A stretch of 41,125 bases of DNA from Erysipelotrichaceae bacterium (GTDB taxonomy: Bacteria; Bacillota_I; Bacilli_A; Erysipelotrichales; Erysipelotrichaceae): the NCBI GenBank assembly GCA_016302195.1, contig JAEDOA010000002.1, positions 1 to 41,125 on the forward strand, in the 5' to 3' direction. Below, one piece after another: positions 1 through 8,074 of this stretch. A program made the position numbers and the translations under genes. The stretch's first letter is position 1. Every line of letters begins with the position of its first letter. The notes under the pieces were generated by a model that saw only the letters and a list, made by a program, of their open reading frames with translations, had not been told where the DNA came from and did not search any database.

Positions 1-30
1 AACAAAAAGGAGCCTGACCGGCTCCTAAAA
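1..30 (-). terminator. intrinsic terminator of deoD
   Basis: A 7-bp G+C-rich stem (AGGAGCC/GGCTCCT, 5-nt loop) is followed on the minus strand by a T-run. It lies just after the deoD stop. Confidence 0.85.
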
Positions 31-52
31 ATTCAATTTATAGGTAAAACTA

Positions 53-778
53 TTAATCGTATAAATGGGCAACTCCCAAAGCAACTTCCATCATTTTAGT
101 GAATGATAATTGTCTTTCCTCAGCAGTTGTTTCTTCATGAGTAACAATATTATCTGAAACAGTTAACAAACAAGCAGCTTTCTTTCCTAAGTTTCTAGCA
201 TTTGCGAATAAAGCGAATGATTCCATTTCAGCGCATAAGCAATGATATTGATTTAATGACTTGTCAACTGCAGCAGCCATAACACTTTCATCATAGTAGA
301 AGTTATCGCTTGAATTTACGCAACCTTCTAATAATGAATAACCTAATTGGCTAGCACTATCTCTTAATTGCTGATTTAATGTAGCATCTGGCAGCATTAC
401 TTTTTCATCGTAACCGGCAAATTGTTTTGCATATGATGATTCAGAATATGCACCATCAGCTAATACAACTTCATATAATTTGATTTCAGGTCTCATAGCT
501 CCTGTTGAACCAATACGAATAATTGCTTCAACACCATAGAATTTAAATAATTCATATGAATAAATACCAATTGAAGGCATACCCATACCTGAACCCATAA
601 CAGATACTCTATGTCCTTTGTAAGTTCCAGTATAGCCTAACATACCACGAACATTATTGAAACAAACTGGGTTTTCCAAATATGTTTCAGCCACAAATTT
701 TGCTCTTAAAGGATCTCCAGGCATTAAAACTAACTTTGCGATATCGCCATTATTGGCACTGTTGTGTGGTGTACTCAT
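53..778 (-). CDS. deoD: purine-nucleoside phosphorylase, DeoD type
   Basis: This 241-residue protein is the hexameric DeoD-type purine nucleoside phosphorylase, which splits purine (deoxy)nucleosides with phosphate in cytosolic purine salvage. Family motifs are visible: the early LMPGDPLRAK phosphate loop, GSGMGMPSIGIYSYEL near residue 80, CAEMESFALF (substrate-binding Met-Glu) and TVSDN near the end. Length is normal for the family. The ATG at 778 is chosen over an upstream in-frame start because AGGAGG lies 9 nt before it and the extra 16 residues (MLELLQEMYLL...) are not family-like. It is a single-gene unit with its own promoter and terminator, downstream of and co-oriented with a two-component system. 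Confidence 0.95.
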   Translation of the reverse strand: MSTPHNSANNGDIAKLVLMPGDPLRAKFVAETYLENPVCFNNVRGMLGYTGTYKGHRVSVMGSGMGMPSIGIYSYELFKFYGVEAIIRIGSTGAMRPEIKLYEVVLADGAYSESSYAKQFAGYDEKVMLPDATLNQQLRDSASQLGYSLLEGCVNSSDNFYYDESVMAAAVDKSLNQYHCLCAEMESFALFANARNLGKKAACLLTVSDNIVTHEETTAEERQLSFTKMMEVALGVAHLYD

Positions 779-816
779 TTTATTTTTTCCTCCTAATAAA
801 TACATTTCTTGTAATA

Positions 817-845
817 ATTCTAACAAATTATTAAGCTCATTTCAA
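817..845 (-). promoter_or_regulatory. sigma-A-type promoter of deoD
   Basis: On the minus strand TTGAAA (840-845) and TAGAAT (817-822) are separated by 17 bp. This puts the transcription start about 30 nt before the deoD ATG and lets deoD be transcribed independently of the kinase gene ending at 852. Confidence 0.6.
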
Positions 846-851
846 TTTTAT

Positions 852-2228
852 CTAGTGGTTTTCGCTCTTATTATAAGTCCACTTTTTCTTCTCTTTCTTT
901 TGTAAATCCGTATTTTTGATTCTAAAAATAACCCCTTTTTCCAAGTTTTCCGCTTCAATAGAATAACCATAAGTATTGCATACCTTATAACAAATACTTA
1001 AGCCCAGACCAAATTTTCCTTTGTCTCCCTTTTCAAAAGGTTTAAACATCTTATTAATTCTATCCTGACTTAGTGAAGGCCCATCATTGCTGATATTAAA
1101 CTCAGCTTCACTTAAGTTGATTTCTATTTTATTTTGCGCATATCTTAGGGCATTATCCAGCAAATTGGAAACAACAATTCTCCAGCTTTCTCTTTCCCCT
1201 TTAAAGCTTACTTCATTAAGTTTTACATCTATCTTCACTTCTGGTCTTATCATCTTTAATGAAGTTAAAACATCCTCTACAACATCCTTCATATCACATT
1301 GCTCATCACTGTCTTTACCAATAGATTTAACATAGTCTAATCTATTCAGCAGCAATAAGCTGTAGACCTTCTTTTCCAATCTATCTGCATTATCAATAAT
1401 AACATCTACGCTTTTCTCCAGGGTATCATAAGGATAAACTCCATCTTTAATACTTTCAGCATAGGATTTAATCGTCGCAATTGGAGTTTTTAAGTCATGA
1501 GATATATTATGAATCATCTCCTCCTTTAACGCCTCCTGACTTTTTATTTGATTGTGCATTGACACTAAAGCATCGGCCAATTCCCCAACCTCATCCTTTC
1601 TATCAATGCTCAACTTTGCTTTCTGATCACCGCTTTTAATTTTCTCAATGTAATTTTGCATTTGTAAAAGCGGAGTAATAATAGTTGAAACCCAAACTGT
1701 TAAAAGAATAAAAATAAAGCCAAATACTACAGCACTGTTATTTGATACCGAGTTTAGTAATGCGGTTTCAATATCCTTACCATAATTTTGATCAACAAGG
1801 GAGATCATTTTAATATTATTCCCTCGAATAGAAAGATAATAGTTGTATTTTACGCCATTAAAAACTAGGCTATCATCAACATTTGCTTCAGTATCACCGA
1901 TTATCTGATTTACCATTTCGATAAACTCGCCATCAACAATCTTATTTGAATAAAACTGAGCGCATTTATTATTGATATAAACAAAATGCATAACATCCTG
2001 ATCATAGCTGAAATCAGTTGAAATCTTATCATTGTCCAAAATGTTCATCGCAACAGTATTCTGGGAACGGTGTAATAAAGCCACTACCTGTCCATCAACA
2101 AATTCTGAGATATTCCCTTTTTGATAAACAGAGAAGAAGAAAATCAAAATGACACCCAGGGTAACAACGATAACACTCATCTGCTGAAACAGTGATAAAT
2201 CTGTAAGTGATTTAAGTAGTCTACGCAT
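852..2228 (-). CDS. sensor histidine kinase of two-component system
   Basis: A 458-residue membrane sensor kinase. Two membrane segments (about 17-37 and 168-190) flank an extracytoplasmic domain of about 130 residues. A HAMP segment follows, then HisKA with the H-box HNISHDLKTPIATIKSYAES (phospho-accepting His), an N-box around SNLLDNALRYA and G-boxes SNDGPS and FGLGLSICYKV. It should autophosphorylate and pass phosphate to the response regulator encoded immediately upstream; the stop of that gene and this ATG share one base (TAATG), implying translational coupling. The layout resembles BaeS/VanS/CssS-type kinases. The stimulus cannot be told from the sequence, and no obvious target gene sits in the same operon. 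Confidence 0.9.
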   Translation of the reverse strand: MRRLLKSLTDLSLFQQMSVIVVTLGVILIFFFSVYQKGNISEFVDGQVVALLHRSQNTVAMNILDNDKISTDFSYDQDVMHFVYINNKCAQFYSNKIVDGEFIEMVNQIIGDTEANVDDSLVFNGVKYNYYLSIRGNNIKMISLVDQNYGKDIETALLNSVSNNSAVVFGFIFILLTVWVSTIITPLLQMQNYIEKIKSGDQKAKLSIDRKDEVGELADALVSMHNQIKSQEALKEEMIHNISHDLKTPIATIKSYAESIKDGVYPYDTLEKSVDVIIDNADRLEKKVYSLLLLNRLDYVKSIGKDSDEQCDMKDVVEDVLTSLKMIRPEVKIDVKLNEVSFKGERESWRIVVSNLLDNALRYAQNKIEINLSEAEFNISNDGPSLSQDRINKMFKPFEKGDKGKFGLGLSICYKVCNTYGYSIEAENLEKGVIFRIKNTDLQKKEKKKWTYNKSENH

Positions 2229-2881
2229 TAACCTAACCTATAGCCAAAACCGTAAATAGTAGTGATACTTAAATTTGGCATTTTCTTTCTCAATCTTCTT
2301 AATGTATCATCAACAACTCTATCACTACCAAAATAGTCATCTCCCCAAATGACATTTAAAATGTCATCTCTTGAAAACGCAGTTGACTTATGCTTAACAA
2401 AAAACATCAGCATTTCATATTCCTTGTTAGTTAGTTCAATCTTCTGCTGATCCTCAAAGACCTTTCTTTGCGACTCATCAATCGTATAACCATCAACTAT
2501 CAATTTATCATCTTTGTAAAAACGCTTTAAAATGTTGTTTACTCGCAATACTACCTCTTTCATGTTAAATGGTTTTGTAATATAATCATCACTGCCTTTT
2601 TCTAAACCGATAATCCTATCAAACTGCTGATCTCTAGCGCTAATGAAAACAACCGGTTTATTGCTGTTTTTTTCTTTTATTAACTCAAACAAGTCAAATC
2701 CGCTTTTCTCATCCAGCATAATATCCAATAACCACAAGTCAATTGATTGTTCATCAACACTTTTTAAGGCTTGAGAATAGGTATAAAAGCTTCTTACCTC
2801 ATAACCCTCTTTTTCTAAATACCTTTTCATTAATTCGTTTAAGTCTTTTTCATCATCGACAACCGCAATTATTTTTTTCAT
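2228..2881 (-). CDS. OmpR-family response regulator
   Basis: A 217-residue response regulator. The receiver domain has the acidic pair D9/D10, phospho-acceptor D53 (LLDIML), S81 and K103 (ITKPF). The C-terminal winged helix has the OmpR/PhoB pattern LTNKEYEMLMFFVKH...FSRDDILNVIWG...TIYGFGYRLG. The ATG at 2881 is chosen because AAGGTG precedes it by 8 nt; an in-frame GTG nine bases upstream would lie inside that site. First gene of a two-gene unit with the kinase; its promoter lies just after the terminator of the DUF402 gene. It probably regulates genes outside this window as well as itself. Confidence 0.92.
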   Translation of the reverse strand: MKKIIAVVDDEKDLNELMKRYLEKEGYEVRSFYTYSQALKSVDEQSIDLWLLDIMLDEKSGFDLFELIKEKNSNKPVVFISARDQQFDRIIGLEKGSDDYITKPFNMKEVVLRVNNILKRFYKDDKLIVDGYTIDESQRKVFEDQQKIELTNKEYEMLMFFVKHKSTAFSRDDILNVIWGDDYFGSDRVVDDTLRRLRKKMPNLSITTIYGFGYRLG

Positions 2882-2904
2882 TTTCACCACACCTTACTGT
2901 TATT

Positions 2905-2913
2905 ATTCTAGCA
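2905..2913 (-). promoter_or_regulatory. extended -10 promoter of the two-component operon
   Basis: The minus strand reads TG-C-TAGAAT, an extended -10 element. The region where a -35 would lie overlaps the T-run of the preceding terminator and has no good TTGACA match. Confidence 0.45.
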
Positions 2914-2918
2914 CAGAT

Positions 2919-2948
2919 AAAAAAAATATGCTCTAATGCTAGAGCATA
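2919..2948 (-). terminator. intrinsic terminator of the DUF402 gene
   Basis: ATGCTCTA/TAGAGCAT forms a perfect 8-bp stem with a 4-nt loop, followed on the minus strand by eight T residues. It begins right at the DUF402 stop. Confidence 0.85.
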
Positions 2949-2949
2949 C

Positions 2950-3483
2950 TTATTGACTAGTTAATTGACTTAAGTAGTCGGCGAAGTATTTTTCAACAAT
3001 CTCCCTATTAAAAGGAGCTTGATTATTTTGAACCTGTTCTCTTATATTCTGCATCTCTTCTTTGATGATGTCATCTATTTCTTTGGGATAATGCATCTGC
3101 TTTTTATGCAGTTGATATTCGTCTAAGTCTAATGTGAGCATCGTTTTATCAGTGAAGATTTTATAGTCGATATCATAATCAATATATTTGATAGCTTCAC
3201 CATCATATAGAGCAGGCGAAGCGAGATTACAATAATAATATATGCCATCTTCCCTAATCATTGCGATAGCATTATACCAACGCTCAGTGTAGAAAAAACA
3301 AATCGCAGGTTCTCTGGTGTACCATCTTCTGCCATCGGATTCTATTACCCATGTCTTATTTGTTACAACAACATAATGTTCTTCATCGCTTTCCAATACA
3401 TAACCTTGATCCCAAGTTCTATGCAATGAACCATCGTGTTTATAAGATTGAATATATACTTCCTTATGTGGCTGTGGTACCAT
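2950..3483 (-). CDS. DUF402 nucleoside tri-/diphosphatase-like protein
   Basis: A 177-residue DUF402 protein. The N-terminal IQSYKHDGSLHRTW, a WVIESDGRRWYTREPAICFF core and the YYCNLASPALYDGEAIKYIDYDIDYKI stretch (DYDIDYKIF acidic metal cluster) match the Gram-positive YgaC/Ntdp group. Staphylococcal Ntdp of this family hydrolyses nucleoside tri- and diphosphates with divalent metal, so a housekeeping nucleotide phosphatase in the cytosol is the best guess. GGAGG lies only 3 nt before the ATG, unusually tight, but the N-terminus matches the family. The gene starts 7 bp after the thiT stop, so it is probably read from the TPP-riboswitch transcript with no evident link to thiamine. Confidence 0.85.
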   Translation of the reverse strand: MVPQPHKEVYIQSYKHDGSLHRTWDQGYVLESDEEHYVVVTNKTWVIESDGRRWYTREPAICFFYTERWYNAIAMIREDGIYYYCNLASPALYDGEAIKYIDYDIDYKIFTDKTMLTLDLDEYQLHKKQMHYPKEIDDIIKEEMQNIREQVQNNQAPFNREIVEKYFADYLSQLTSQ

Positions 3484-3490
3484 AATCCTC

Positions 3491-4000
3491 CTACTTATTT
3501 AATACTGGTTTTAACATATTATACAATAATGGAACTAAAATCAAGTCAACAATCATTGTTGGGATGATATATCCACCATTATATACTAAAGACCCCCATA
3601 AATCTGTTTCCCAAACCAGCATTCCAGCTAAAGTTGAACTAGCTAAACGAATCAGGTTAGTAACAATAATACCTGGATAGAACCATTTAATATTCTTAAA
3701 TGCACTTGCTAAACCATAAGCGCAATAAGCAATTACGTAGTCTAACAATAATGAAGCTATTCCATAGTATGTAATTGAACCAATCGCAAACATTAAAACG
3801 ATTGCTACTAAACATACTAATAAGCCATTCTTAACACCTAAGTGATAACTTGCCAATAAAAGTGCAACTGTAGCAAATGACAAGCTTCCGCCATTAGGCA
3901 TTCTGAATAAGTTCAAAGCGTTTGTAACATAATCCAATACTACAAACAATGCGGCATACAATGCGATGTATACCAAATCTCTAACACTACTTTTTTTCAT
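3491..4000 (-). CDS. thiT: energy-coupled thiamine transporter ThiT (ECF S component)
   Basis: A 169-residue polytopic membrane protein with about six helices. The N-terminal segment VYIALYAALFVVLDYVTN, the loop FRMPNGGSLSF and the terminal GGYIIPTMIVDLILVPLLY are the pattern of ThiT, the thiamine-binding S component of group-II ECF transporters. It captures external thiamine and works with the shared EcfA/A'/T energising module, which is not in this window. The TPP riboswitch immediately upstream independently confirms thiamine as the ligand: uptake is shut off when intracellular TPP is high. AAAGG stands 8 nt before the ATG. Confidence 0.93.
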   Translation of the reverse strand: MKKSSVRDLVYIALYAALFVVLDYVTNALNLFRMPNGGSLSFATVALLLASYHLGVKNGLLVCLVAIVLMFAIGSITYYGIASLLLDYVIAYCAYGLASAFKNIKWFYPGIIVTNLIRLASSTLAGMLVWETDLWGSLVYNGGYIIPTMIVDLILVPLLYNMLKPVLNK

Positions 4001-4015
4001 AAAAAAAACCTTTCT

Positions 4016-4100
4016 ACAGGTCCCCTCATTAGATCTTCCTACGCTAGTACTAACTAGATCAGGTCTAAGGGTCTATCTCAGCCATTTAAGGCACCCCTGT
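4016..4100 (-). promoter_or_regulatory. TPP riboswitch (THI element)
   Basis: Read on the minus strand the region carries the diagnostic THI-box blocks in order: ACAGGGGTGCC, GGCTGAGATAGACCC, CTTAGACCTGATCTAG and TACTAGCGTAGG. ACAGG (4096-4100) can pair with CCTGT (4016-4020) as the closing P1 helix. The thiT ribosome-binding site AAAGG begins only a few bases after that CCTGT and there is no T-run, so control is more likely at translation initiation than at termination. Confidence 0.95.
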
Positions 4101-4109
4101 CTGTGCACT

Positions 4110-4139
4110 ATTATAGAACATCATTAACTAATAAAGCAA
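4110..4139 (-). promoter_or_regulatory. promoter of the thiT riboswitch transcript
   Basis: TTGCTT (4134-4139), 18 bp and TATAAT (4110-4115) on the minus strand. The start site falls just before the TPP aptamer. The -35 region overlaps the T-run of the upstream terminator. Confidence 0.55.
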
Positions 4140-4167
4140 TAAAAAAGTCCAAAGTTTCCCTTGAACT
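4139..4167 (-). terminator. intrinsic terminator of the M18 peptidase operon
   Basis: AGTTCAAGG/CTTTGGACT forms a 9-bp stem (two G-T pairs) with a GAAA tetraloop, followed by TTTTTTATT on the minus strand, right after the peptidase stop. Confidence 0.85.
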
Positions 4168-4171
4168 AATT

Positions 4172-5476
4172 TTATCCATTGATAATAAATCTATTATCAT
4201 CCATTATGATAGTACTGTTATACAACTGACTTAACAGATTAATCATATAATCAACATCACTGCTGCCACAGGTTTCAAAGCTGGAATGCATAGCTAATTG
4301 AGCCAAGCCAATATCCGCCATATTGATTGGCAAATTAATGGTGCTGATTGCTGCTTGAGTTGAACCTCCTCTGCTATCGCTTTTATTTGCGAACATTTGA
4401 TAAGGTACATTGGCTCTTTGACAAAGCTGTTTACAAATTGCCACACTAACTGCATCACTAACATAGCTTTGAGATGCTGAAGTCTTTATCACTACACCTT
4501 CATTCATATAAGTTTTATTAAAGCCATCATATAACTCAGGATGATTTGGATGAACTGCATGAGCATTATCGCAACTCATCAAGAACGAATTAGCTAATAT
4601 TGCTTTTATATCGCTATCCACATAATAGAATGATGTAAAAATCCTTTCAATAACGTCTAACAAAAACCTGCTAGCCATTCCCTGCTTGGTTATTGCACCG
4701 ACCTCTTCATTATCAAAGACAGCCAGCATGTTAATTGATTGACTGCTATATGAATTAATAAAGGCGGTTAATGAAGTAAAGACGCTTTCTAAATTATCAA
4801 TTCTTCCTGAAGAAATAAACTGTTGCTTATCACCCCATATTAAAGCCTTTTGACGATTGTAGAAGAACAAATCATGAGCTAAGATATCCTCTATTTCAAC
4901 ATGAAGACGGCTAGATAAAAAGTTTTTAAAGAATGGCTGTTGAACATTAAGCGACATCATTGGTACTAAATCAACTTGAGGATTATATTTATAGCCTTCA
5001 TTTATCTGACGGTTTTGATGAATTGCTACATTGGGAATAATAGCCAAATCCTCATCAAAATCAACTAACTGACTGACAATTTGTCCATTTTTGTTTAATA
5101 CAACTCGACCAGTCAATGATAATGGTTTATCAAACCAGCTTGATAAAATGGCTCCACCATATACTTCGACATTAATTTTGCCATACTTATCTGAAGAAAT
5201 ATCTTCTACAGGTTTTACCTTTAAGGCAGGCGAATCACTATGAGAGGCAACTATATTTACACTTTTTACATTAGCTATTTCAGGAATCTTAAAGGCTATT
5301 AAGCTGCTCTGATTTCTTACCACATAATAATAACGGTTATTCTGTAAATTCCAGGTTGCATTCTCTTTTAAACGCACAAAACCAGCCTCATCAAGCTTTT
5401 TACAGGCTGTATCGATTGCCATATATGCACAATGGCTTTGATTTAAAAAATCTATAAAAGCACTTTGATTACTCAT
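4172..5476 (-). CDS. M18-family aminopeptidase
   Basis: A 434-residue dinuclear metallo-aminopeptidase of the M18 family (ApeB/Lap4/aspartyl aminopeptidase type), releasing N-terminal residues from peptides in the cytosol. Visible metal/catalytic landmarks are VASHSDSPALKVKP (His and Asp, about residue 80), AVFDNEEVGAITKQG (Glu pair, about 255), SCDNAHAVHPNHPELYD (about 300) and the C-terminal MADIGLAQLAMHSSFETCG with a metal-binding His. Length is typical. AAGGAG precedes the ATG. It begins one base after the methyltransferase stop and ends at a strong terminator, so the two form an operon. Confidence 0.92.
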   Translation of the reverse strand: MSNQSAFIDFLNQSHCAYMAIDTACKKLDEAGFVRLKENATWNLQNNRYYYVVRNQSSLIAFKIPEIANVKSVNIVASHSDSPALKVKPVEDISSDKYGKINVEVYGGAILSSWFDKPLSLTGRVVLNKNGQIVSQLVDFDEDLAIIPNVAIHQNRQINEGYKYNPQVDLVPMMSLNVQQPFFKNFLSSRLHVEIEDILAHDLFFYNRQKALIWGDKQQFISSGRIDNLESVFTSLTAFINSYSSQSINMLAVFDNEEVGAITKQGMASRFLLDVIERIFTSFYYVDSDIKAILANSFLMSCDNAHAVHPNHPELYDGFNKTYMNEGVVIKTSASQSYVSDAVSVAICKQLCQRANVPYQMFANKSDSRGGSTQAAISTINLPINMADIGLAQLAMHSSFETCGSSDVDYMINLLSQLYNSTIIMDDNRFIING

Positions 5477-5477
5477 T

Positions 5478-6074
5478 TTATTTTCTCCTTCTTCCTATCA
5501 GTATTCCATCACCAATTTGATAATATTGGCAATCATATACCTCGCTATTTAGCATATCGTTTCTAAACTTAGACAGCTTCTTTACTAAAGGAACCAATCT
5601 TTTGGTTTTTAAAGTTTCAGGATGGTCGATAAAACCATGAAAGTAAACATCATCAACTATAATGTAGCCATCTTGCTTTAGGTTAGGTAGATACAAATCT
5701 AATAGTTGTTGATTATGGGCTTTGGGGCCATCTAGAAACAGGCAATCAAACTGTTGACTTAAATTAAACTCTCTAGCATCTGTTAACACTGAATCAATTC
5801 TGTCATTCAGCTTTGCTAGAGAAATATTGTTTTTGGCCTGATTATATCTTTGCTGGTCTTTCTCTAAGGTTACAATTGTCAAGTCCAGTTTACTGCTAGC
5901 AAAACATATACTGCTATAGCCTACTGCTGTCCCTATTTCCAACATTGATTTGATATCTTTCTCGTTAATAAATTCAATAATAAATTGTAAGCCTTCGTCT
6001 TCTATAATAGGCACTCTATCCAACAGCGCTTTTTGCTTAATTTGTTCTATTAACTCTTGATTTATCCTAAACAC
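5478..6074 (-). CDS. class I SAM-dependent O-methyltransferase (TrmR-like)
   Basis: A 198-residue Rossmann-fold methyltransferase of the Methyltransf_3 family. Motif I is MLEIGTAVGYSSICFA (about 40-55), an acidic residue ends the next strand (TLEKD), and motifs SVLTDAREF, DCLFLDGPKAHN and IIVDDVYFHG supply the metal/SAM pocket. The closest characterised relatives by pattern are the YrrM/TrmR proteins, which methylate 5-hydroxyuridine in tRNA; small-molecule O-methyltransferases share the fold. The start is GTG at 6074, with AAGGAG 10 nt upstream. First gene of an operon with the M18 peptidase. Confidence 0.8.
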   Translation of the reverse strand: MFRINQELIEQIKQKALLDRVPIIEDEGLQFIIEFINEKDIKSMLEIGTAVGYSSICFASSKLDLTIVTLEKDQQRYNQAKNNISLAKLNDRIDSVLTDAREFNLSQQFDCLFLDGPKAHNQQLLDLYLPNLKQDGYIIVDDVYFHGFIDHPETLKTKRLVPLVKKLSKFRNDMLNSEVYDCQYYQIGDGILIGRRRK

Positions 6075-6161
6075 CCAAAAAATACTCCTTTATCTTTTTG
6101 ATTATAACAAATTTATATCTCTTTTGCGAAAAATAAGCTACAATATTGCTAGGAGATTTTT

Positions 6162-6572
6162 ATGAGATATCAAGATTTAACTGAATTAAAACTGACAGGT
6201 AAAAAAATATCAATTATCAATTACAAACCCTACCTTGCCTACGTATTGGCCATCATTTTAGTTTTTGTAATGTGTATTCCCCTATATAAACCTCTAGGGA
6301 TTGTAGCTATGGTTATATTAACTGTAGCAATTTGCCACTTTGTAATGACCAAGGATAAACCAACAATTGCTGTTTATGATAACGGTATTGTAATTTACGA
6401 TCCTAGAAACAAAAACAAGGGGCGCTTTATTGAAAAAGAAAAAATCAATAGTTTCCAGTTAAGCAACTACAATAGAATAGAAATAAATTGCGATAATGAT
6501 GATGTACTGGTGGAAACCTTCCAAATCGCTAAAGCTTTGATTTGTTTATCTAAAATTGCCAAAAGAATTTAA
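6162..6572 (+). CDS. small two-TM membrane protein, unknown function
   Basis: A 136-residue protein I cannot assign. After a short charged N-terminus come two hydrophobic segments (about 24-42 and 44-62), then a soluble tail of about 70 residues rich in beta-prone segments (TIAVYDNGIVIYD, KINSFQLSNYNRIEIN). This is the layout of small membrane proteins with a PH-like cytosolic domain, which is only a structural impression. AGGAG lies 7 nt before the ATG. It is a solitary plus-strand gene divergent from the methyltransferase operon and ends at a palindromic hairpin before tRNA-Thr. Confidence 0.7.
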   Translation: MRYQDLTELKLTGKKISIINYKPYLAYVLAIILVFVMCIPLYKPLGIVAMVILTVAICHFVMTKDKPTIAVYDNGIVIYDPRNKNKGRFIEKEKINSFQLSNYNRIEINCDNDDVLVETFQIAKALICLSKIAKRI

Positions 6573-6592
6573 CTATAGCTTTATCTATAGTT
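6571..6592 (+). other. perfect hairpin between membrane protein gene and tRNA-Thr
   Basis: AACTATAG and CTATAGTT form a perfect 8-bp stem with a 6-nt loop. It overlaps the stop codon of the preceding gene and ends 4 nt before tRNA-Thr. There is no T-run, so it may be an mRNA 3' end stabiliser or processing signal rather than a terminator. Confidence 0.5.
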
Positions 6593-6596
6593 TACT

Positions 6597-6672
6597 GCCG
6601 CTTTAGCTCAGTTGGCAGAGCAACTCATTCGTAATGAGTAGGTCGTCGGTTCGATCCCGATATGCGGCACCA
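6597..6672 (+). tRNA. tRNA-Thr (anticodon CGU)
   Basis: The full cloverleaf is visible: acceptor GCCGCTT/ATGCGGC, D-arm with AGCTCAGTTGGCAGAGC, anticodon stem ACTCA/TGAGT around the loop TTCGTAA (anticodon CGT, reading ACG), T-arm GTCGG-TTCGATC-CCGAT, and an encoded CCA. Position 6 and position 67 are both T, giving one mismatch in the acceptor stem. Confidence 0.95.
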
Positions 6673-6684
6673 CATAAAAAACTT

Positions 6685-6722
6685 AAGCTTGTTACAACAG
6701 AAATTGTCAACAAGCTTTTTTA
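6685..6722 (+). terminator. intrinsic terminator after tRNA-Thr
   Basis: AAGCTTGTT/AACAAGCTT forms a 9-bp stem followed by TTTTTATTG on the plus strand. Confidence 0.8.
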
Positions 6723-6816
6723 TTGTTTTTGGACTGAAATAGTTATAAAACAGCTTTAATAATAAGATAAACTTGTTACTCACAGATGGTTTGAAAAGCC
6801 ATTGACAAATAATGTG

Positions 6817-6844
6817 ATAAAAAATCCTGCATATAAGCAGGATT
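6817..6844 (-). terminator. intrinsic terminator of the seven-gene yaaA operon
   Basis: AATCCTGC/GCAGGATT forms an 8-bp stem with a 6-nt loop and a TTTTTTATC tail on the minus strand, about 45 bp after the yaaA stop. The rest of 6673-6887 holds nothing else I recognise. Confidence 0.8.
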
Positions 6845-6887
6845 CACTTATTATCAGAGAGATTTGCTCCCTTTTTACAAGCAAAAA

Positions 6888-7616
6888 CTAACTCTCATTA
6901 ACAAATACAATATTTCTTTCATTTGATAATTTCTGGCAATAACTGAAGCCTAATCCAGTAAATGATTTAATATCTTTAATTTCTTCAATGTTGTTTTCAC
7001 ACATATATCTAGCTAAACTTCCTCTTGCCATTTTAGAGTATGTGGATTTTACTTTGTACTTGCCATTTTCCAGATGAAGGAAATCAACATTAATCAACTT
7101 ATCATCTGACTGTAAGTATTTTTCCAACAAAACACTGTATTCTTTTGAAGCTAGATTAATGATAACTTCTTTATCCTTAAACATCTCTTTATATATTAAA
7201 TCCGACCAAAATTGATATAAATCAGACATACAATCAAAGTCTAAACGGTATTCCCTTATACCGTCAAAAGGTCTTAATATGCCATAAAAACCAGATAGAA
7301 TTCTCAAATGATCATTTAGATAAGACAACTGATTTTGGTTCATAAGCGAGCTTGCAAGATATTTATAACTTATCCCGCAATAACAATTTACAGCCTGGGT
7401 CAAATCATTATAAAGATTCATATTTTGAAATAGCAGGTAATTATCATTAGCTATTTTTTCACTACATCTATATATTTTTTCTAATTGTTTACAGTCAAAT
7501 CCTTTCATCATCACCAACAATTCACTAGTTTTATTAATGAACATGGGAATAGTATTGCTGCTATGATTATCGCAATCTTTCCTCATTGTTTTTGTTGGGG
7601 AAAATATTATTTTCAT
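6888..7616 (-). CDS. yaaA: peroxide stress protein YaaA (DUF328)
   Basis: A 242-residue YaaA/DUF328 protein. Family hallmarks are the N-terminal MKIIFSPTKTM, the central ILSGFYGILRPFDGIREYRLDF and the INLASKEYS segment. In E. coli YaaA lowers free iron and so limits Fenton damage during peroxide stress, and members bind DNA. The ATG shares one base with the bcp stop (TAATG), and GAGG lies inside bcp 7 nt upstream, so the two are translationally coupled. Last gene of the operon that starts at 12690, fitting a peroxide/thiol stress role. Length and motifs look intact. Confidence 0.92.
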   Translation of the reverse strand: MKIIFSPTKTMRKDCDNHSSNTIPMFINKTSELLVMMKGFDCKQLEKIYRCSEKIANDNYLLFQNMNLYNDLTQAVNCYCGISYKYLASSLMNQNQLSYLNDHLRILSGFYGILRPFDGIREYRLDFDCMSDLYQFWSDLIYKEMFKDKEVIINLASKEYSVLLEKYLQSDDKLINVDFLHLENGKYKVKSTYSKMARGSLARYMCENNIEEIKDIKSFTGLGFSYCQKLSNERNIVFVNES

Positions 7617-8068
7617 TAAATGACCTCTAACATATTATCAGCATCCTTATCTGCCTTAACCTTATCGTTAGCGTAAATAATCATGCCGTTTTCATCAATT
7701 AAATAAGTGGTTCTAACAACACCCATAGATGTTCTGCCACACATTGTTTTTTCATGATATACATCGTAATCCATAATTGTTTTCTTTTCTTCATCGGATA
7801 GTAAAGTAATAGTCAAATCGTGCTTGTTTTTGAAATTCTGATGTGATTTAACTGAGTCTTTACTTACAGCTAAAACTACAACCCCTTTAGAAGCAAATTC
7901 ATTCTTCTTTAAGCTATAGCTACATGCCTGTTTTGTACAGCCTGCTGTATTATCCTTTGGATAGAAATAAAGCAATACCTTCTGTCCGCGATAATCAGAT
8001 AAACTATGTTTATTTCCATCTTGATCTAGTAATGTAAAATCTGGCGCTTTTGAATTAACTTTTAACAT
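7616..8068 (-). CDS. bcp: thioredoxin-dependent thiol peroxidase, Bcp/PrxQ type
   Basis: A 150-residue atypical 2-Cys peroxiredoxin of the Bcp/PrxQ group. LYFYPKDNTAGCTKQACSY places the peroxidatic Cys at 44 and a resolving Cys at 49, the usual i+5 spacing. The preceding Pro-x-Asp and Thr41 complete the active site and an Arg (TSMGVVRTTYLID) lies further on. It reduces hydrogen and organic peroxides in the cytosol, using thioredoxin. It lies 6 bp after the ArsC-like gene and overlaps yaaA by one base, so all three are co-transcribed. Confidence 0.95.
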   Translation of the reverse strand: MLKVNSKAPDFTLLDQDGNKHSLSDYRGQKVLLYFYPKDNTAGCTKQACSYSLKKNEFASKGVVVLAVSKDSVKSHQNFKNKHDLTITLLSDEEKKTIMDYDVYHEKTMCGRTSMGVVRTTYLIDENGMIIYANDKVKADKDADNMLEVI

Positions 8069-8074
8069 ATTTTC

